This document shows positions 61,545 through 64,000 of a stretch of DNA of 64,000 bases, piece after piece. The stretch spans positions 1,988,988 to 2,052,987 of the forward strand of contig CM036167.1 in assembly GCA_020631735.1 (NCBI GenBank), written 5' to 3'. The translations under genes and the position numbers were made by a program. The DNA comes from Saccharum officinarum (Eukaryota > Streptophyta > Magnoliopsida > Poales > Poaceae). Under the pieces are notes generated by a model. It was given only the letters and a program-made list of their open reading frames with translations. It was not told where the DNA came from and searched no databases. The number at the start of each line of letters is the position of its first letter. The first letter of the stretch is position 1.

Positions 61545-61552
61545 TATATAAA
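61545..61552 (+). promoter_or_regulatory. internal TATA box before the extra ORF, right copy
   Basis: CCCCTATATAAATGAG lies about 90 bases before the ATG at 61642, with a C/T-rich leader (CCTCCTCCAACC) between. The layout is that of a normal plant promoter, well outside the LTR. Confidence 0.5.
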
Positions 61553-61641
61553 TGAGCCTAGACCCTCCTCCAACCTCATACCATCAAAGCCTCCTCTCCT
61601 TTCCATAGAGAAAGTCATGTCCTCTCCTCCTCCAAGCTCCA

Positions 61642-62365
61642 ATGGCCAGAAAATAGATAATTGTCTTCAGGACCGACCTCAACGAGATCCCAAAGGATGA
61701 AGCTCTGGCCATTGTCCCTGTCAAGAAAGAAGCTTTGGCCCTTGTTCCTATTAAGGAAGAAGCTATGGCCATCACCCATCCCTGATGCTAAACCTTTCAT
61801 CGTTGTCCCACCGAAGGCATTAGCAACATTGCCACCAACCCGGAGCTATGAGAAAGCTTACTATGCTCAAGTTCATTGGCCTACATTGCCATCACCTCTG
61901 ATGAAGTTGCTCCTAAAAGATGCTCCAAAGGACAAGGTCATTGTTCCACAAGGCACCAAGGTGCTACCTCCCAAGGACAATGAGAGGGTCATCAATGTGA
62001 AGACCAACAAATTTGGAGATGTCACCTATGTGAAGTATGCTACTACCTCTTGTGTCTCCCTTGATGGAATTCGCGCACCTCCAGGACAAGTCTGATTCCT
62101 CCCTCCTCGAGAAGCTCCTAAGAGATCTACACCTCCACCACTATTCAAAAGAGAAGCAAGGCATCCAAAGACCACCATTGCTATACTAGAAGAAAGATTT
62201 GAAGCCATGAAGCAATAGATGGCTGCCATGCAGGCGAATAGAGATCTCCAACATATGACAATGAAATACATGATAGCGCAGATAGAAACTAATACTAGAG
62301 AAATCTGTAGACTTAGGAAAGAGGTTGAGAAATTAAAGAATCATCCTTCTGAGAAGAAGGATTAG
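61642..62365 (+). pseudogene. extra ORF (env position) of the right Athila-like copy
   Basis: MARK, a TAG at 61654, then a repeated motif DEALAIVPVKKEALALVPIK followed by EEAMAI. A frame change near 61785 leads to DAKPFIVVPPKALATLPPT and a stop at 62093. After that, in frame, come a Pro-rich piece, a TAG at 62217, and a coiled coil (MKYMIAQIETNTREICRLRK) to the stop at 62363. No signal peptide, membrane helix or known env motif. Identity unknown; three Val-Pro repeats and the coiled coil are its only features. The same breaks occur in the left copy. Confidence 0.55.
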
Positions 62366-64000
62366 TTATCCTCAAGTTATCATAGTAATAAGGCACATGA
62401 GTGTTAGGTATAAATTATTAGGTTCGTAAAAAGTTAGGTTTGTTCGTGCCCTAAGTGTTTGGTCAGTGATAGCTCAATTTGTTAGAGCATTGTTTCATTA
62501 GGTTTGAATAAATAAAGTGCCTTATTCAATTATCATGAGTACCAACTCTCTCTCTATTTTTGGTATGTGTTTGTCTCCACATGTTGTGCAGAAAGTATAC
62601 AGAAAAACAAGTGTAGGGGTGACACACCGTGGCCATGAAAAAGAATTCAATCACAAAAATCACGCAATTCGAACAACAATCAACCGAGGACCACACATGG
62701 CAAAGTGGGCCCCAAGAGGCCACCATGGGGTGCCCCCGGCCTCACCCTACTGGGCCAGCCGGCCCACTACTTCCCCCTCTCCTGCCTCATTTTGTCCACG
62801 GTCAGGTTTGAGCCTAATACTCTATAATTAAATATGTTTCACCTTTTGTTTTGATCCAAATTGAAAATTACATGTCAAAACACCCTTAATTAGATAGGAA
62901 AGATTATTTAATTCATGACTTAAGAATAAACTCGCATAATACTTTTCGTGGAAGTCATGTTGCTATTGGGAACTTATTATTAGGGACCCCATGATTACTT
63001 AAGTTGTTGAGGAATATGAGATAGTAGAAATAATAAGAACTTAATTCTTGATGTTTTGTCTTTGGAGAAGATTTCATTTCAAAAGTTAAAAAAGAATAGC
63101 TACACTTCTCCTTTGTAGTAAAAGCAATGTCCTACCAGAGCCATACATAGGATAAATGAACCTTATATATTTACTGCTTGTATTTGTGTTGAGTTTGGTC
63201 AAAGCTTGTTGACCCTTGTTGAGAAATTTATCATGCTCTCAAGATCAAGATCACGTACACCCACATATACCTGTTGCTCCTACACTAGGAGTACATGAAA
63301 ACATGCTTTTCCATCCACTTAAAAATATTTTATTCCTACACTGGGAGAGAACACAAAAAAATTAGGAATAAATGTTCTAAGTCTTTTATAAATGTCTTCT
63401 CTTGAAAAAATGGACAAGTGTCCAAATAATGTTAAAAAAAGAAAGAAAGAGGAAGATAGCCCATACTCTCTAGTAAAAGTTTTCAAGTTCCAAACAAGAG
63501 AGACATGTTTTCGAAGAGCGTAGTAGAATTAGGATAGCCACCATACATATATATTCCACACACTTGCACATCTTGATCTAAGAGTATGACTTTTTTTCTC
63601 CTTGGATCCTTGTTTTGACTTTACAATATATACAATGCAAGTATTTTCTTACATTTTCATATCTACCTGAGATCCACATAAGCTTTTAGAAGTAGGATAA
63701 AGAAGGCAATCATCTATGCCTTGGTGAGGATCCAAAAATACTACACATACGTATGAGTGATTTGAGAGTACTGCAAAGGGAGAAGGTAAGCTATGTTTTG
63801 TTTTCAAAATTCTAAACCAATTCTCCAATTGATTTGACTGACGAAAGAGAGTGATCTGTTTCAAGTTGTTCTGTTCTTCAATGGCCTAAAGTTTCATGGT
63901 AGACACTTTGAATCCCGCAGTGCATGAATGACTAGGAACAGTCTTGTTTTGACGTTTTATTCTAAAGTTATGTCTTAAGTAATCTATCCTATCTAATCTA
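62366..64000 (+). other. non-coding 3' region of the right Athila-like copy
   Basis: Mirror of 42140-43772. AT-rich with a G/C-rich segment near 62700-62775; no convincing gene. The window ends about 60 bases before the expected 3' LTR. Confidence 0.6.

Larger units (their letters stand above)
56997..64000 (+). mobile_element. Athila-like Ty3/gypsy element, right copy
   Basis: Plus orientation from a gag fragment at 56997 through pol, the extra ORF and the 3' region to the window edge; the 3' LTR would begin about 60 bases further on. From 57301 onward it mirrors 48841-42140: paired coordinates sum to 106137-106141 along almost 7 kb, so only about four net indel bases separate the arms. The 5' end is missing; the CACTA end adjoins instead. 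Confidence 0.85.

Overview
The window is nuclear DNA from a grass (Poaceae), probably a panicoid such as a sorghum, maize or millet relative. The genes have spliced exons with GT-AG junctions and the very GC-rich coding style of grasses. The repeats are Ty3/gypsy and Ty1/copia retrotransposons, Stowaway- and Tourist-like MITEs and a CACTA end. There is no bacterial, organellar or CRISPR signal. Species assignment is inference. Two runs of 100 N (21748-21847 and 48842-48941) mark assembly gaps.

Three host genes are recognised, all in the first 14 kb. (1) A thermospermine synthase (ACL5-type) 3' end on the + strand (fragment before 134, then 7757-8197) is split inside an exon by a 7.6 kb Ty3/gypsy element with a clean 5-bp target duplication. 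(2) A complete five-exon Raf-like Ser/Thr kinase lies on the - strand (8728-10507) and converges on the first gene, with a Stowaway-like MITE between them. (3) A BIG GRAIN 1-like gene on the + strand (12902-13986) has a TATA box upstream and one apparent frameshift.

The rest is nested transposable elements. 135-7751: gypsy element (-), CRM-like, a single gag-pol frame with three stop codons. 16585-21467: complete small-LTR copia element (+) beside an (AT)n tract. 21848-32790: Tekay/Del-type chromovirus (+), 5' LTR cut by the first gap, 3.9 kb 3' LTR, a chromodomain at the end of pol, and an extra ORF upstream of gag that begins with the histone H3 tail. 32791-33898: 5' end of a Retand/RIRE2-like element (-) into which the chromovirus inserted. 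33899-36798: truncated chromovirus-type LTR. 37371-40862: internally deleted Retand/RIRE2-like remnant (+). 40863-48841: Athila-like element (-) with its 3' LTR. 49371-56147: non-autonomous gypsy element (gag, no pol) with two LTRs, inserted in a CACTA remnant (56148-56996) that itself interrupts an Athila-like gag. 56997-64000: a second Athila-like copy (+), a near-perfect inverted copy of 42140-48841.

The most unusual observation is at 23041: an extra ORF of a chromodomain-bearing retrotransposon starts with the first twelve codons of histone H3 (MARTKQTARKST), followed in a shifted frame by more H3-like residues, a non-histone body with a coiled coil, and an acidic tail. Other points of note are the inverted Athila pair that shares disabling mutations, an internal TATA box before the extra ORF of that element, and a local excess of one-base indels near the gaps, which warns that some frameshifts may be sequence errors.
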